NCBI RefSeq assembly: GCF_963924675.1
Contig: NC_089240.1
Location: 114,891,680 to 114,955,679, forward strand
Source: Phocoena phocoena
Lineage: Eukaryota > Chordata > Mammalia > Artiodactyla > Phocoenidae
Reading direction: 5' to 3'
Length of the DNA stretch: 64,000 nucleotides
This document shows, one piece after another, positions 47,401 through 50,409 of the stretch. A program made the translations under genes and the position numbers. A model generated the notes under the pieces. The model had not been told where the DNA came from. It saw only the letters and a program-made list of their open reading frames with translations, and did not search any database. Numbering within the stretch: position 1 is the first letter of the stretch; the number at the start of each line of letters is the position of its first letter.

Positions 47401-48763
47401 TTACCACTTCAGTTCCCCTCTCCTCCTCTGCCTGTCACCTCTAGAACACGGAACCACATTTTACTCGGTGGCAGGAGATGCAGTGGGTTGTGTCTGGCCA
47501 CTGACTGACCGTGTGATGGGCAGGACAGTGAGCCTCTCTGGACTTTGTTTTTTTTTTATTTATTCAATGAGGATAGTCATTTCTTCCAGGGCACTAGACC
47601 CAATGATTCACTGAGGTTCCATTCAGCTCTAAGGGCTATGATTCACAGAGCACTTCATGTTTCACATAATAATAACAAAAGCCACTTTGTTGTTGATCAT
47701 TTAAACTCTGACAAAACACAGGAATACAAAATCCTTTCATACTGAAGTAAGATTCCCATAGTGCCATGAAAATAACCGAGTAGGAAATTTAACAGGACAT
47801 TATGCCTAAGCAAGCATTATTTAGGAAAAGGGAGAAAATAGTGAAATACATTAAACTTATTTAAGCCTGAAGCCAACAGTTTAGGCAATTGTTTGGCAAA
47901 AATAAACTCTTAAACTGAGGTACAAGAAGAGGTGTTTGTCCTCCATTCTATGTATCGACTGCTAAATTTACCATTTGACTTATAGATCATAATCTCCAGT
48001 AAAGTTTAGTCCATTAAAACAAAAAACACACATAAATGCAGTTAGCTATTATTTGTTACATATGCCAGGCCTACAAGCACTAAAAAATGAATGGTCAATA
48101 TTTTTCTTTTGTGAAAAGTAAGTTTTCAATTCAGGCCTTCAGATTTCTAAGACCAGGATAAGGTTTGAATATTTTTAACGCCTCTTTCTCATTCACTTTT
48201 GCCTGGGTGAAATACTGGCTTGAATTGCTCTTAGGAAGATTCACAAAATGCCACGCTTTTTCCATTCTGGGAGCGTGGGAAAGAGTTTCTGCCGTGGCAA
48301 GCCAAGGTCAGAGCGAGCACAAGAATTTCCAGTGTCTGTGCTTTCTGCATAAAAACACCAGCAAGTCCTTTTTCTGGAAGGTAAAACTAGATGCATCACT
48401 TCTAAAACGTACAAGATAAAAATGGTGACAGACAGAAAGGCAGATCGGCTCATTCCCGCCACAGCCAGAAGAGAAAGAAAGCCAAGCTCTCCAAAAGCTA
48501 CATCTTGCATAATTTCTGTTGCCCTGACCATGTTCTTGGCAACCTGTGATCTGTGGAAATTCTTCTAAAGGGCAAAATCAATTATTCAGTGACGTAAGAG
48601 TAATGACTCCATCTACTGACATTATCATTATGCTTTGCTTAGTGAGAGGTTTAAAATATAAATCTTACTTGTTATTGGACTGCAGGGGTCTTAAGTAAGT
48701 AACAAGAAGAGACTGAAGTTCTTTAGCATACTCTTTTTCAGTGTCCAAGATATTCTGTAACAC
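4533..48763 (-). CDS. ARHGEF6: ARHGEF6 (alpha-PIX) Rac/Cdc42 GEF, 3' two-thirds of the gene, 16 coding exons
   Basis: This is the spliced coding region join of 16 minus-strand exons: 48763-48669, 45453-45358, 43854-43732, 26130-25992, 23380-23321, 21345-21199, 18190-18104, 17339-17261, 16256-16111, 15030-14905, 13356-13336, 12180-12087, 10953-10864, 8686-8587, 6616-6562 and 4673-4533. The sum is 1599 nt (532 codons plus stop) and all phases agree. The protein is recognised as alpha-PIX rather than its paralogue beta-PIX by the segments RMSYILK and ANFQQGHGS, the coiled coil [11 protein letters not shown] and the C-terminus SSSKTSILP. Beta-PIX instead ends in a PDZ-binding motif. Known family role: cytoplasmic exchange factor for Rac1 and Cdc42 that binds PAK through its SH3 domain and GIT1/GIT2 through its C-terminal region, acting at focal adhesions and in dendritic spines. 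Human ARHGEF6 is X-linked, so this window is probably X chromosome. The CH and SH3 exons are missing and should lie upstream of 64000. Confidence 0.97.
4730..5150. repeat. Old dispersed repeat of uncertain family, interrupted by an L1
   Basis: Resembles a common mammalian dispersed repeat with 'ctcatctcagctcatgagc', 'ggactcac...tgaactcagtatct' and 'gaagggcaccaccat' blocks. It appears to continue after the L1 insertion, at about 5909-6160. I cannot name the family with confidence. Confidence 0.4.
5166..5893 (+). mobile_element. 5'-truncated LINE-1 with intact 3' end and 15-bp TSD
   Basis: Carries the C-terminal part of L1 ORF2 (open frame 5196-5570, with [15 protein letters not shown] and a stop after LICGI) followed by the L1 3' UTR and an A-rich tail. 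The 15-bp direct repeat CAAAGTAGATACCCA flanks it exactly (5151-5165 and 5894-5908). It lies antisense in the last intron of ARHGEF6. The open frame and perfect duplication suggest a recent insertion. Confidence 0.93.
6562..6616 (-). CDS. ARHGEF6: ARHGEF6 exon, start of C-terminal coiled coil (window exon 15 of 16)
   Basis: A 55-nt exon coding [18 protein letters not shown] with the first base finishing Lys. This opens the C-terminal coiled coil that oligomerises PIX proteins (trimers in beta-PIX). KELKQ identifies alpha-PIX, since beta-PIX has QELRQ. The acceptor is gtgttctag and the donor is CAG|GTAATG. Confidence 0.97.
6888..7270 (+). mobile_element. LINE-1 3' end fragments
   Basis: A short older L1 3' tail (6888-6955) followed by a larger L1 3' UTR with the 'gtaagctgtgacaaag', 'gaagcagccgcatagcac' and 'gctgattcactttgttat' blocks and terminal 'ccaataaagatg' plus A run. 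It lies about 280 bp upstream of exon 15. Confidence 0.85.
7560..7720 (+). repeat. MIR SINE
   Basis: Plus-orientation MIR with 'gggctccagttctgaccc', 'acaaaatggggataat' and 'gtaggggttaata' blocks. Confidence 0.7.
7740..7965 (-). repeat. MIR SINE
   Basis: Well preserved reverse-orientation MIR: 'cattttacagatgaggaaac' core, 'ctgaggcacagagaggtgat' and 'ccaggtcacacggctaac'. It overlaps two unrelated open frames, which are rejected. Confidence 0.9.
8145..8275 (+). repeat. MIR SINE fragment
   Basis: Has 'ctcagtttcctcatctgtaa' and the following '...ggagtttaaatgaggttaag' of a plus-oriented MIR. Confidence 0.8.
8587..8686 (-). CDS. ARHGEF6: ARHGEF6 exon, acidic linker to the coiled coil (window exon 14 of 16)
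   Basis: A 100-nt exon coding [20 protein letters not shown] then [12 protein letters not shown]. It links the GIT-binding region to the coiled coil. The acceptor is ttgtctgtag and the donor is AAA|GTGCGT, less common but legitimate, and required by the phase of the next exon (AA+G = Lys). Confidence 0.96.
8687..10863. other. ARHGEF6 intron, GC-richer, mostly unique
   Basis: About 2.2 kb of intron between exons 14 and 13. It has a CpG-enriched patch around 9550-9850 with a GCGGCCGC at 9591-9598 and a small reverse MIR-like remnant near 9665-9715. No exon or gene on the opposite strand is supported. Confidence 0.55.
10864..10953 (-). CDS. ARHGEF6: ARHGEF6 exon, GIT-binding segment (window exon 13 of 16)
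   Basis: A 90-nt exon coding [20 protein letters not shown] followed by ANFQQGHGS. The [16 protein letters not shown] helix is the conserved core of the GIT-binding domain in PIX proteins, and ANFQQGHG is the alpha-PIX version of the sequence that follows. The acceptor is cttgacag and the donor is CAA|GTAGGT. Confidence 0.97.
10954..12086. other. ARHGEF6 intron, nothing recognised
   Basis: 1.1 kb of intron between exons 13 and 12 with no recognisable repeat. The open frames at 11125-11489 (plus) and 11431-11715 (minus) lack family features. Confidence 0.5.
12087..12180 (-). CDS. ARHGEF6: ARHGEF6 exon, basic segment before the GIT-binding region (window exon 12 of 16)
   Basis: A 94-nt exon coding [20 protein letters not shown] followed by [11 protein letters not shown] and one base. 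It is a highly basic stretch with KSPKTMKK and [10 protein letters not shown], followed by an acidic patch. The acceptor is atccttacag and the donor is AAA|GTATGT. The trailing A joins the next exon's GT to make Ser. Confidence 0.97.
12181..13335. other. ARHGEF6 intron upstream of exon 12, nothing recognised
   Basis: AT-rich intron of 1155 bp between the microexon and exon 12. No repeat or other signal recognised. Confidence 0.5.
13336..13356 (-). CDS. ARHGEF6: ARHGEF6 21-nt microexon coding RMSYILK (window exon 11 of 16)
   Basis: Only 21 nt, seven codons: RMSYILK. It has clean signals on both sides, acceptor ttcactttag and donor AAG|GTAAGG, and is phase 0 at both ends, so it can be included or skipped freely. 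It sits between GYKE and ESGKSPK, where alpha-PIX carries this insert and beta-PIX, from memory, does not. The 45 bases upstream contain a strong pyrimidine stretch with TCTTCTCTTTCTTT, a typical PTB-protein binding context. It is too short for automatic ORF detection. Confidence 0.93.
13357..14904. other. ARHGEF6 intron upstream of the microexon
   Basis: 1.55 kb of apparently unique AT-rich sequence. Its minus-strand end is a strong pyrimidine tract leading into the microexon acceptor at 13357-13358. Confidence 0.5.
14905..15030 (-). CDS. ARHGEF6: ARHGEF6 exon, proline-rich linker (window exon 10 of 16)
   Basis: A 126-nt, 42-codon exon coding [20 protein letters not shown], then [22 protein letters not shown]. 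This proline-rich linker with the [18 protein letters not shown] block is shared by alpha- and beta-PIX. The acceptor is acattctcccag and the donor is GAG|GTAATT. The genomic frame stays open upstream of the acceptor, but the splice position gives the continuous family sequence AHS-SFSSTG. A CAG twelve bases upstream could add four residues in frame. Confidence 0.95.
15330..15510 (-). repeat. MIR SINE
   Basis: Reverse-orientation diverged MIR with 'gtggcactcaattaggcac', 'aagccaagatttgaacccag' and '...gcccttgttctttccaccac'. Confidence 0.75.
16111..16256 (-). CDS. ARHGEF6: ARHGEF6 exon, C-terminal PH helix and Ser-rich linker (window exon 9 of 16)
   Basis: A 146-nt exon coding [20 protein letters not shown], then [10 protein letters not shown] and a serine-rich tail ending [12 protein letters not shown]. 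The first part forms the last PH strand and its C-terminal alpha helix, with the invariant Trp of PH domains in QDWL. The serine run is a probable phosphorylated linker. The acceptor is ggtgatgcag and the donor is TCC|GTAAGT. Confidence 0.96.
16257..17260. other. ARHGEF6 intron, nothing recognised
   Basis: 1.0 kb of intron between exons 9 and 8 without recognisable repeats. Confidence 0.5.
17261..17339 (-). CDS. ARHGEF6: ARHGEF6 exon, PH domain (window exon 8 of 16)
   Basis: A 79-nt exon coding [20 protein letters not shown] followed by YTFEIT and the first base of Gly. These are later strands of the PH domain. The acceptor is tttctggtag and the donor is CTG|GTAGGT. Confidence 0.97.
17340..18103. 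other. ARHGEF6 intron, nothing recognised
   Basis: 764 bp between exons 8 and 7, AT-rich and unique as far as can be seen. Confidence 0.5.
18104..18190 (-). CDS. ARHGEF6: ARHGEF6 exon, PH domain (window exon 7 of 16)
   Basis: An 87-nt exon of 29 codons coding [20 protein letters not shown] followed by PRMSGFIYQ. These are the central beta strands of the PH domain, which supports the DH domain and binds phosphoinositides in this family. The acceptor is ccacttcag and the donor is CAG|GTTAGT, the least consensus-like donor in this gene. Both ends are phase 0. Confidence 0.97.
18312..18510 (-). repeat. CHR-type SINE, 200-bp form, sense to ARHGEF6
   Basis: Reverse complement of the 'cgtaccgc'-tailed cetacean SINE, with T run at 18307-18317 and 'ccaccagggaagcccc' at the other end. 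The target-site duplication is CAGTGATTTTT on both sides (18301-18311 and 18512-18522). It is one of only three SINEs here in the transcript orientation, and its head lies about 120 bp upstream of exon 7. Confidence 0.95.
19537..19661 (-). repeat. Short CHR/BovtA-like SINE
   Basis: Reverse-orientation short SINE ('ttggcctcgccgtgcagcat' ... 'gcacagccagggagtcc') with a 15-base, 14-match direct repeat CTGCTT(T/C)GTCTTTTT on both sides (19522-19536, 19662-19676). Confidence 0.9.
19795..20045 (-). mobile_element. LINE-1 3' UTR fragment
   Basis: Reverse orientation: 'ttttaattgaagtatagttg', 'cagcaaagtgattcagatac' and 'ctgtgctatacagtaggtcc' are diagnostic of the L1 3' end read backwards. Confidence 0.88.
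20370..21095 (+). repeat. L2-like LINE remnant
   Basis: Diverged sequence with 'catggtttcctgctgcgtcc', '...aaggcagagatcatggctg' and 'gggctgggcaaagaacagg', patterned like L2 3' regions. It ends about 100 bp from the donor of exon 6. Confidence 0.45.
21199..21345 (-). CDS. ARHGEF6: ARHGEF6 exon, DH-PH linker and start of PH domain (window exon 6 of 16)
   Basis: A 147-nt, 49-codon exon coding [20 protein letters not shown], then [20 protein letters not shown] and VMVQYGTCE. The first part is the helix linking DH to PH, and the second contains the first PH strands. The acceptor was set at ttctgtag before GGGCAG because this gives the family sequence M-GQCQ. A second AG six bases downstream would remove Gly-Gln in frame. 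The donor is GAG|GTAAGA. Confidence 0.96.
21346..23320. other. ARHGEF6 intron, mostly unique
   Basis: 2.0 kb between exons 6 and 5. The only notable item is an AT-rich tract of about 50 bp at 22050-22100 made of TATA-type steps. Confidence 0.5.
23321..23380 (-). CDS. ARHGEF6: ARHGEF6 exon, end of DH domain (window exon 5 of 16)
   Basis: A 60-nt exon with exactly 20 codons, [20 protein letters not shown], the last part of the DH domain leading to its C-terminal helix. The acceptor is cctttaatag and the donor is ATG|GTAGGT. It is symmetric, phase 0 at both ends. Confidence 0.97.
23415..23635 (+). mobile_element. Old LINE-1 3' UTR fragment
   Basis: 'gattgcagggcttaggggtg', 'gaattgttctgtgtcgagac' and 'aatctacacacatgttaaaa' match the 3' UTR pattern of old mammalian L1s. 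It starts 35 bp upstream of exon 5. Confidence 0.65.
23640..25415. other. ARHGEF6 intron, unique
   Basis: About 1.8 kb without recognised repeats. It contains a 12-bp perfect inverted repeat (24304-24315 with 24354-24365). The frames on either strand look spurious. Confidence 0.5.
25420..25790 (+). mobile_element. LINE-1 3' UTR fragment
   Basis: 'taatgtacagcatggtgact', 'gttgataatactgtattgta', 'catcacattgtacacc' and terminal 'cctcaataaagctgg' plus A-rich tail form an L1 3' end. A related copy lies at 45775-46105 and another at 62560-62895. Confidence 0.85.
25992..26130 (-). CDS. ARHGEF6: ARHGEF6 exon, DH domain (window exon 4 of 16)
   Basis: A 139-nt exon coding [20 protein letters not shown], then [20 protein letters not shown] and LERHME. 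The segment [21 protein letters not shown] is the long conserved DH helix that contacts the GTPase. The acceptor is ttttgccag and the donor is GAG|GTAAGG. It ends in phase 0. Confidence 0.97.
26335..26480 (-). repeat. L2 LINE 3' end
   Basis: 'caacaattatttattgagca', 'ctactaagtgacaggctctg' and 'ctgggaatacagccgtgaag' are the L2 3' end in reverse orientation. Confidence 0.75.
26761..26892 (+). repeat. Short CHR/BovtA-like SINE
   Basis: 'ggaattccctggtggtccag' head, 'gggttcaatccctggtaggg' box and a long A tail. The direct repeat AAAAGACTGTA flanks it (26750-26760 and 26893-26903). Confidence 0.95.
27770..27885 (+). repeat. MIR fragment
   Basis: Weak plus-orientation MIR with 'ctcatttgtaaagcagagat' and flanking pattern. 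Confidence 0.5.
27930..28095 (-). repeat. MIR SINE
   Basis: Reverse MIR with 'cattttacagacgagaaaca', 'gttcacacccaggtctg'. Confidence 0.75.
28208..28620 (+). mobile_element. 5'-truncated LINE-1
   Basis: Starts at the extreme end of ORF2 ('gattatcatactaagtgaag') and runs through the 3' UTR to 'tcaataaaaatttttg'. The direct repeat AGAAATAGTG flanks it at 28198-28207 and 28621-28630. Confidence 0.88.
28640..30800. other. Intron segment, unique, with a CpG/ETS-rich patch
   Basis: About 2.2 kb inside the 17.6-kb intron without recognised repeats. 29580-30260 is richer in CpG than its surroundings and is described separately as a candidate regulatory patch. Confidence 0.5.
29580..30260. promoter_or_regulatory. 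Candidate intronic regulatory patch (CpG, ETS, E-box)
   Basis: Contains a perfect ETS motif CCGGAAGTG (29985-29993), a second ETS-like CCCGGAAGC (29854-29862), a CACGTG E-box (29952-29957) and a cluster of CpG dinucleotides in an otherwise CpG-poor intron. The two long overlapping minus-strand frames here (29698-30201, 29765-30211) have no recognisable domain. Motif presence alone does not prove function. Confidence 0.3.
30812..30997 (+). mobile_element. Short 5'-truncated LINE-1 3' end
   Basis: L1 3' UTR from 'aaatagataaacaacaagg' to 'ctatacttcaatttaaaa', flanked by AAAATCACTAA (30801-30811 and 30998-31008). Confidence 0.9.
31690..31875 (-). repeat. MIR SINE
   Basis: Reverse MIR: 'gaatcctcacaccagccctg', 'cattttacaagtgaggaaac', 'taacacagcttctaagtggc'. 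Confidence 0.88.
31880..32690. other. Intron segment, nothing recognised
   Basis: About 800 bp of mostly GC-moderate sequence. Parts may be an old L1 5' region, but I cannot assign it. Confidence 0.4.
32695..33368 (+). mobile_element. LINE-1 ORF2 fragment
   Basis: Translates to L1 ORF2 C-terminal sequence in pieces, for example [20 protein letters not shown] and [20 protein letters not shown], with frameshifts. It ends abruptly after 'atgaggtatcacttcacac'. Confidence 0.92.
33473..33832 (+). repeat. CHR-type SINE, long form
   Basis: Complete long-form SINE with 'gacccaatgcagcc' end and A-rich AAAT tail. The direct repeat AATAA(C/T)GATGGC flanks it at 33461-33472 and 33833-33844. Confidence 0.95.
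33845..34525 (+). mobile_element. Old LINE-1 / HAL1-like fragments
   Basis: Contains an L1 3' UTR motif ('gttggattgtggtgatggtt') at about 34040-34190, then at 34310-34525 a stretch resembling 50690-50910, which looks like the 5' part of an old L1 or HAL1 element. Confidence 0.5.
34527..34734 (+). repeat. CHR-type SINE, 200-bp form
   Basis: 'ggcttccctggtggcgcagt' head to 'gaggtccgcgtaccg' plus A run. It is followed directly by a second, headless SINE. Confidence 0.95.
34735..35002 (+). repeat. CHR-type SINE, long form, lacking its first part
   Basis: Starts at the 'ctgcctgccaatgcagggg' part, missing about 30 bases of the head, and ends in 'gacccaacgcagcc' plus A-rich tail. It is joined without spacer to the A tail of the previous SINE. 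Confidence 0.92.
35005..37855 (+). mobile_element. 5'-truncated, decayed LINE-1 (about 2.7 kb) with nested SINE
   Basis: L1 ORF2 from the reverse-transcriptase region ('ataggccaatatcctgatga') to the C-terminus, with an open 182-codon tail at 36928-37476 (including [20 protein letters not shown]) and the 3' UTR ending 'caataaatatg' plus A run. Several frameshifts break the rest. A short SINE is nested at 35088-35229. Confidence 0.93.
35088..35229 (+). repeat. Short CHR/BovtA-like SINE nested in L1
   Basis: 'gggacttccctggtggtcc' head, 'gggtttgatccctggtcagg' box, A-rich tail. The direct repeat GAATTAACAC flanks it at 35078-35087 and 35230-35239, which splits the surrounding L1 ORF2. Confidence 0.95.
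37857..38072 (+). repeat. CHR-type SINE, 200-bp form
   Basis: Complete copy immediately after the L1 A tail, ending 'cccacgtaccgc' plus A run. Confidence 0.95.
38073..38295 (+). mobile_element. LINE-1 fragments
   Basis: An ORF2 piece ('gcaaaggacttgaatagaca' to 'atcaaaaccacagtga'), then an L1 3' tail ending 'ctatacttcaattaaat'. Confidence 0.85.
38380..38438 (+). repeat. (CA)n microsatellite
   Basis: About 29 CA units, first few interrupted. It lies at the junction between two L1 pieces. Confidence 0.97.
38438..39350 (+). mobile_element. Old LINE-1 fragments
   Basis: 38438-38870 is L1 ORF2 3' region ('tgttggtgggaatgtaaatt', 'ggaagttcctcaaaacactg'). 38870-39350 contains 'aaaactgagggaaactgtca' and 'aaacttggacctacatg' typical of old L1M/HAL1 sequence. 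Confidence 0.75.
39360..39489 (+). repeat. Short CHR/BovtA-like SINE
   Basis: 'ggacttccctagcagtccag' head and 'aggttcaatccctggttg' box. It is flanked by an imperfect direct repeat TAAAACCAGAGAATGCAG / TAAAACCACAGAAGGCAG. Confidence 0.9.
39490..39929 (+). mobile_element. Old LINE-1 / HAL1 fragment
   Basis: 'aatatgaatggtccaaatat', 'gattctcaaagtggattaaa' and following blocks resemble the endonuclease-region edge of old L1s. Confidence 0.6.
39930..39970 (+). repeat. SINE head fragment
   Basis: Only the first about 41 bases of a CHR SINE ('ggacttccttggtggtgcag' ... 'ccacctgccc'), broken at the start of an L1. Confidence 0.8.
39971..41210 (+). mobile_element. LINE-1 5' portion: ORF1 and start of ORF2
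   Basis: Holds an open 184-codon stretch of L1 ORF1 (40106-40657) with a coiled coil ([20 protein letters not shown]) and the start of the RNA-binding domain (NIRIIGV). It then decays, with stops in the rest of ORF1. The first codons of the ORF2 endonuclease follow in broken frames (41060-41205, with [20 protein letters not shown]). It stops at about 41210, a 3' truncation or rearrangement. Confidence 0.9.
41211..42145 (+). mobile_element. Old LINE-1 3' portion
   Basis: ORF2 C-terminal region in broken frames ('gctcaacattgttagtcatt', 'ggaggatgtggagaaaatg'-like blocks) then 3' UTR ('gattgtggcgatggttgcac', 'tatctcaataaagttac'). Confidence 0.85.
42280..42460 (+). repeat. MIR SINE
   Basis: Plus MIR with 'gacctggattctaattctga', 'gggcagattacttaagcttc' and 'gtgcctggcacattgtcag'. 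Confidence 0.88.
42461..43305. other. Intron segment, nothing recognised
   Basis: About 850 bp of apparently unique intron. Short plus-strand frames (42617-42829, 42899-43180) have no supporting features. Confidence 0.5.
43310..43585 (+). repeat. L2 LINE 3' end
   Basis: 'aagaaagccttccctgaccc', 'gctccatgagggaagggacc', 'cacatagtaggtgctcaata' and 'ttgttgcatgaatgga' form a classic L2 3' end. It ends about 150 bp from the donor of exon 3. Confidence 0.9.
43732..43854 (-). CDS. ARHGEF6: ARHGEF6 exon, DH domain core (window exon 3 of 16)
   Basis: Codes [20 protein letters not shown] followed by [20 protein letters not shown], the central DH-domain helices. The YCANHPSAV stretch is strongly characteristic of the PIX family. 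The acceptor is cttacag and the donor is CACAG|GTAAAT. The first G completes Lys from the previous exon, and the trailing AG is completed by T from the next exon to give Ser. A 17.6-kb intron separates it from the next exon. Confidence 0.97.
43855..44790. other. ARHGEF6 intron, nothing recognised
   Basis: About 0.9 kb of intron between exons 3 and 2, without recognised repeats until the SINE at 44792. Confidence 0.5.
44792..45002 (+). repeat. CHR-type SINE, 200-bp form
   Basis: Complete copy ('ggcttccttggtggtgcagt' to 'cccacgtaccgc' plus A run). A short ATTACTT repeat flanks it. It is one arm of an inverted SINE pair around exon 2. Confidence 0.95.
45358..45453 (-). CDS. ARHGEF6: ARHGEF6 exon, DH domain (window exon 2 of 16)
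   Basis: A 96-nt exon coding [20 protein letters not shown] and the rest of that DH helix region up to CQALEECS. The acceptor is tatttttcag and the donor is AA|GTAAGT. Its length is a multiple of three, so skipping it would remove 32 residues of the DH domain without a frameshift. It is bracketed by two similar CHR SINEs in opposite orientation, at 44792-45002 and 46643-46848. Confidence 0.96.
45775..46105 (+). mobile_element. LINE-1 3' UTR fragment
   Basis: 'agactggtggtcgccaaagg', 'atgtaatgtacagcatggtg', 'taataatactgtactgcata' and 'cgtacacctgaaatta' are L1 3' UTR, related to 25420-25790. Confidence 0.85.
46410..46630 (-). repeat. MIR SINE split by a younger SINE
   Basis: Well preserved reverse MIR ('ttatgaggtaggtactattg', 'aggcacagagaggttaaagc', 'ccagaatttgaacccaaaca', 'ctagctccagagtccatgct'), whose end is interrupted at 46642 by a CHR SINE. 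Confidence 0.92.
46643..46848 (-). repeat. CHR-type SINE, 200-bp form, sense to ARHGEF6
   Basis: Reverse-orientation complete copy, inserted into the end of a MIR. The direct repeat CCTAACCACTT flanks it at 46632-46642 and 46849-46859. It is the second arm of the inverted SINE pair around exon 2. Confidence 0.96.
46860..48668. other. ARHGEF6 intron, mostly unique
   Basis: About 1.8 kb between the SINE and exon 1 of the window set. A weak MIR-like block lies at about 47460-47600. No coding exon found. Confidence 0.5.
48669..48763 (-). CDS. ARHGEF6: ARHGEF6 exon, start of DH domain (window exon 1 of 16)
   Basis: Encodes residues 1-31 of the visible protein plus two bases of the next codon, beginning [20 protein letters not shown]. 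This is the first conserved helix of the DH (RhoGEF) domain, including the Glu-Tyr pair typical of that helix. The acceptor is a tctccatag with good pyrimidine context and the donor is AA|GTAAGA. The exon begins in phase 0 and ends in phase 2, leaving AA that joins the T of the next exon to make Asn. This is the most 5' exon recognised here. Confidence 0.96.
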
Positions 48764-48989
48764 CTATGGAGAAACAAAGGTCAAGGTATTGTAACTGTCA
48801 GAAAAGTCCAAGGTAAAATAGAGTTTTAGATCTTTTAACCAAATTATCAGGAAAAAAAAGTCCTATTTATTCAGCTAGCACTGTAAGTAAGGAGCACAAA
48901 ATCTGAATGCACTTTGTTTCATTCTAGTAAACTACTCTAATAATTGCATGACAACTGGTTATACTGCATAACTCATACGAACACATTTT

Positions 48990-49190
48990 TTCAGAATTAC
49001 CCATAATTGGAGGGGCCTTGCCATTTTACACAGTACTACTCAGAATGCTTTCATGTGCTTTAAATCATTTTATCCTCAGCAAAGGTCTCAGCTAACAAAG
49101 GATCATCATTCCCATTTTATGGATGAGGAAATTGAGACCAGCTACCTCAAGACATAGAGATTCAGTGTCAGGATAATTTCATGATAACTG
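48990..49190 (-). repeat. MIR SINE
   Basis: Reverse MIR with 'atcattttatcctcagcaaa' and 'cattttatggatgaggaaat'. Confidence 0.75.
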
Positions 49191-49564
49191 ATGTCAAACA
49201 TCAAAAAAGATTTCTTTATATTATGTTCTTGAGAAAACCTTTAGGTGACAAAATCTGAGGACACTGAATTTTTAAGCAGTTAAAGCTGGCTTTTTAATAA
49301 AGGTAAAAAGTGCTAGTATGAACATTTCAAAGAGAAAAAGAAGCTGAAATGTGAGGAATTTAACAAGGAAAATGATGCTTACCAGTATTATTAATGATAG
49401 CCAAATGAAAATCCTATCGGCAAAACAACCAATGTACAGGTCCACAACTTCTCTGCCCCCACCAACCCTGGGGTCACACCTCATTTCCCAGCCTCTTCTG
49501 GAGGCAGCTATAACCTTCATTCTAGGCTCCTAGAGATCACCAAGTTAATATTTTGGTGTATTTT

Positions 49565-49700
49565 CTCTCATATCTCCTAATCCATTCAACACAAATTTAC
49601 TGAGTGCCTCCTTGGTGCCAAAGGCCATGCCTGTCCCTAGGGAGTTTCTACTCTGTCTTCAGAGGGAACCATTAAACACGGGCTCACACGACAATGTGAA
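49565..49700 (-). repeat. L2 LINE 3' end, diverged
   Basis: 'attcaacacaaatttactga', 'gtgcctccttggtgcc' resemble the reverse L2 3' end. Confidence 0.5.
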
Positions 49701-50029
49701 GCATTCTTAGCCAGGAGAAGCCCCTTAGCCTACCAATATGCCAGACATATACTCACAAGACAGTGCATGATGACCTGCTATTGACAGGTGGAGTGGACAA
49801 AGCAATAGGAGGTCCAGGTAGCTGTGGGTTTTTTAGGAAACAACTGGACTGGAAGGTGGCCATCCAGGCTCTGCTACCAACGGACAGGTTGCTTCAGTTT
49901 TAAGGCTCATCTCAGATTGTGACACCTCACCTACCTCAGGGACCATTGTGAAGAGGTAAGTGTGAGACACTGTACAGGTAGGTGCTGGGTGAGCTGGGAA
50001 ACAGTCCCTCCAATTTAAGGGGTTAAAAA

Positions 50030-50245
50030 AGGTTTCTCAATGGCAGCACTATTGATATTTCAGAGCAGATAGCTCTTTGTTGTGAGCAGATGCCCTGTGC
50101 ACTGTAGGATGTTTAACAACATCCCTGGCATCTACCCACCAGATGTCAGTTGCATGCCACCCCCTACCCCATTATGACAACCAAAAATGTGTCCAGACAT
50201 TGCCAGATGTCACCTGAAGGGCAATATGACTCCTAGTTGACAAGG
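50030..50245 (-). mobile_element. MER5A hAT-Charlie DNA transposon remnant
   Basis: Reverse-orientation: 'ggtttctcaatggcagcact', 'gtgcactgtaggatgtttaa', 'caaccaaaaatgtgtccaga' and 'cattgccagatgtcacctg' match the non-autonomous element MER5A along its length. Confidence 0.9.
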
Positions 50246-50409
50246 ACATAGGCCACAGGGTGGCTTCAAAAGCTAGGGCTTAAGTCGTAGCCCCTCCTCC
50301 CAGCCACTCATGTCTACTTTCAGTTTCTCTATTCCTCAGGGAGGAATGCCTACTCTCTAAAGGTGTAAGTGTAAATTTAAGGGCCTGGAGGTACCAGTGC
50401 TCTGTGAAA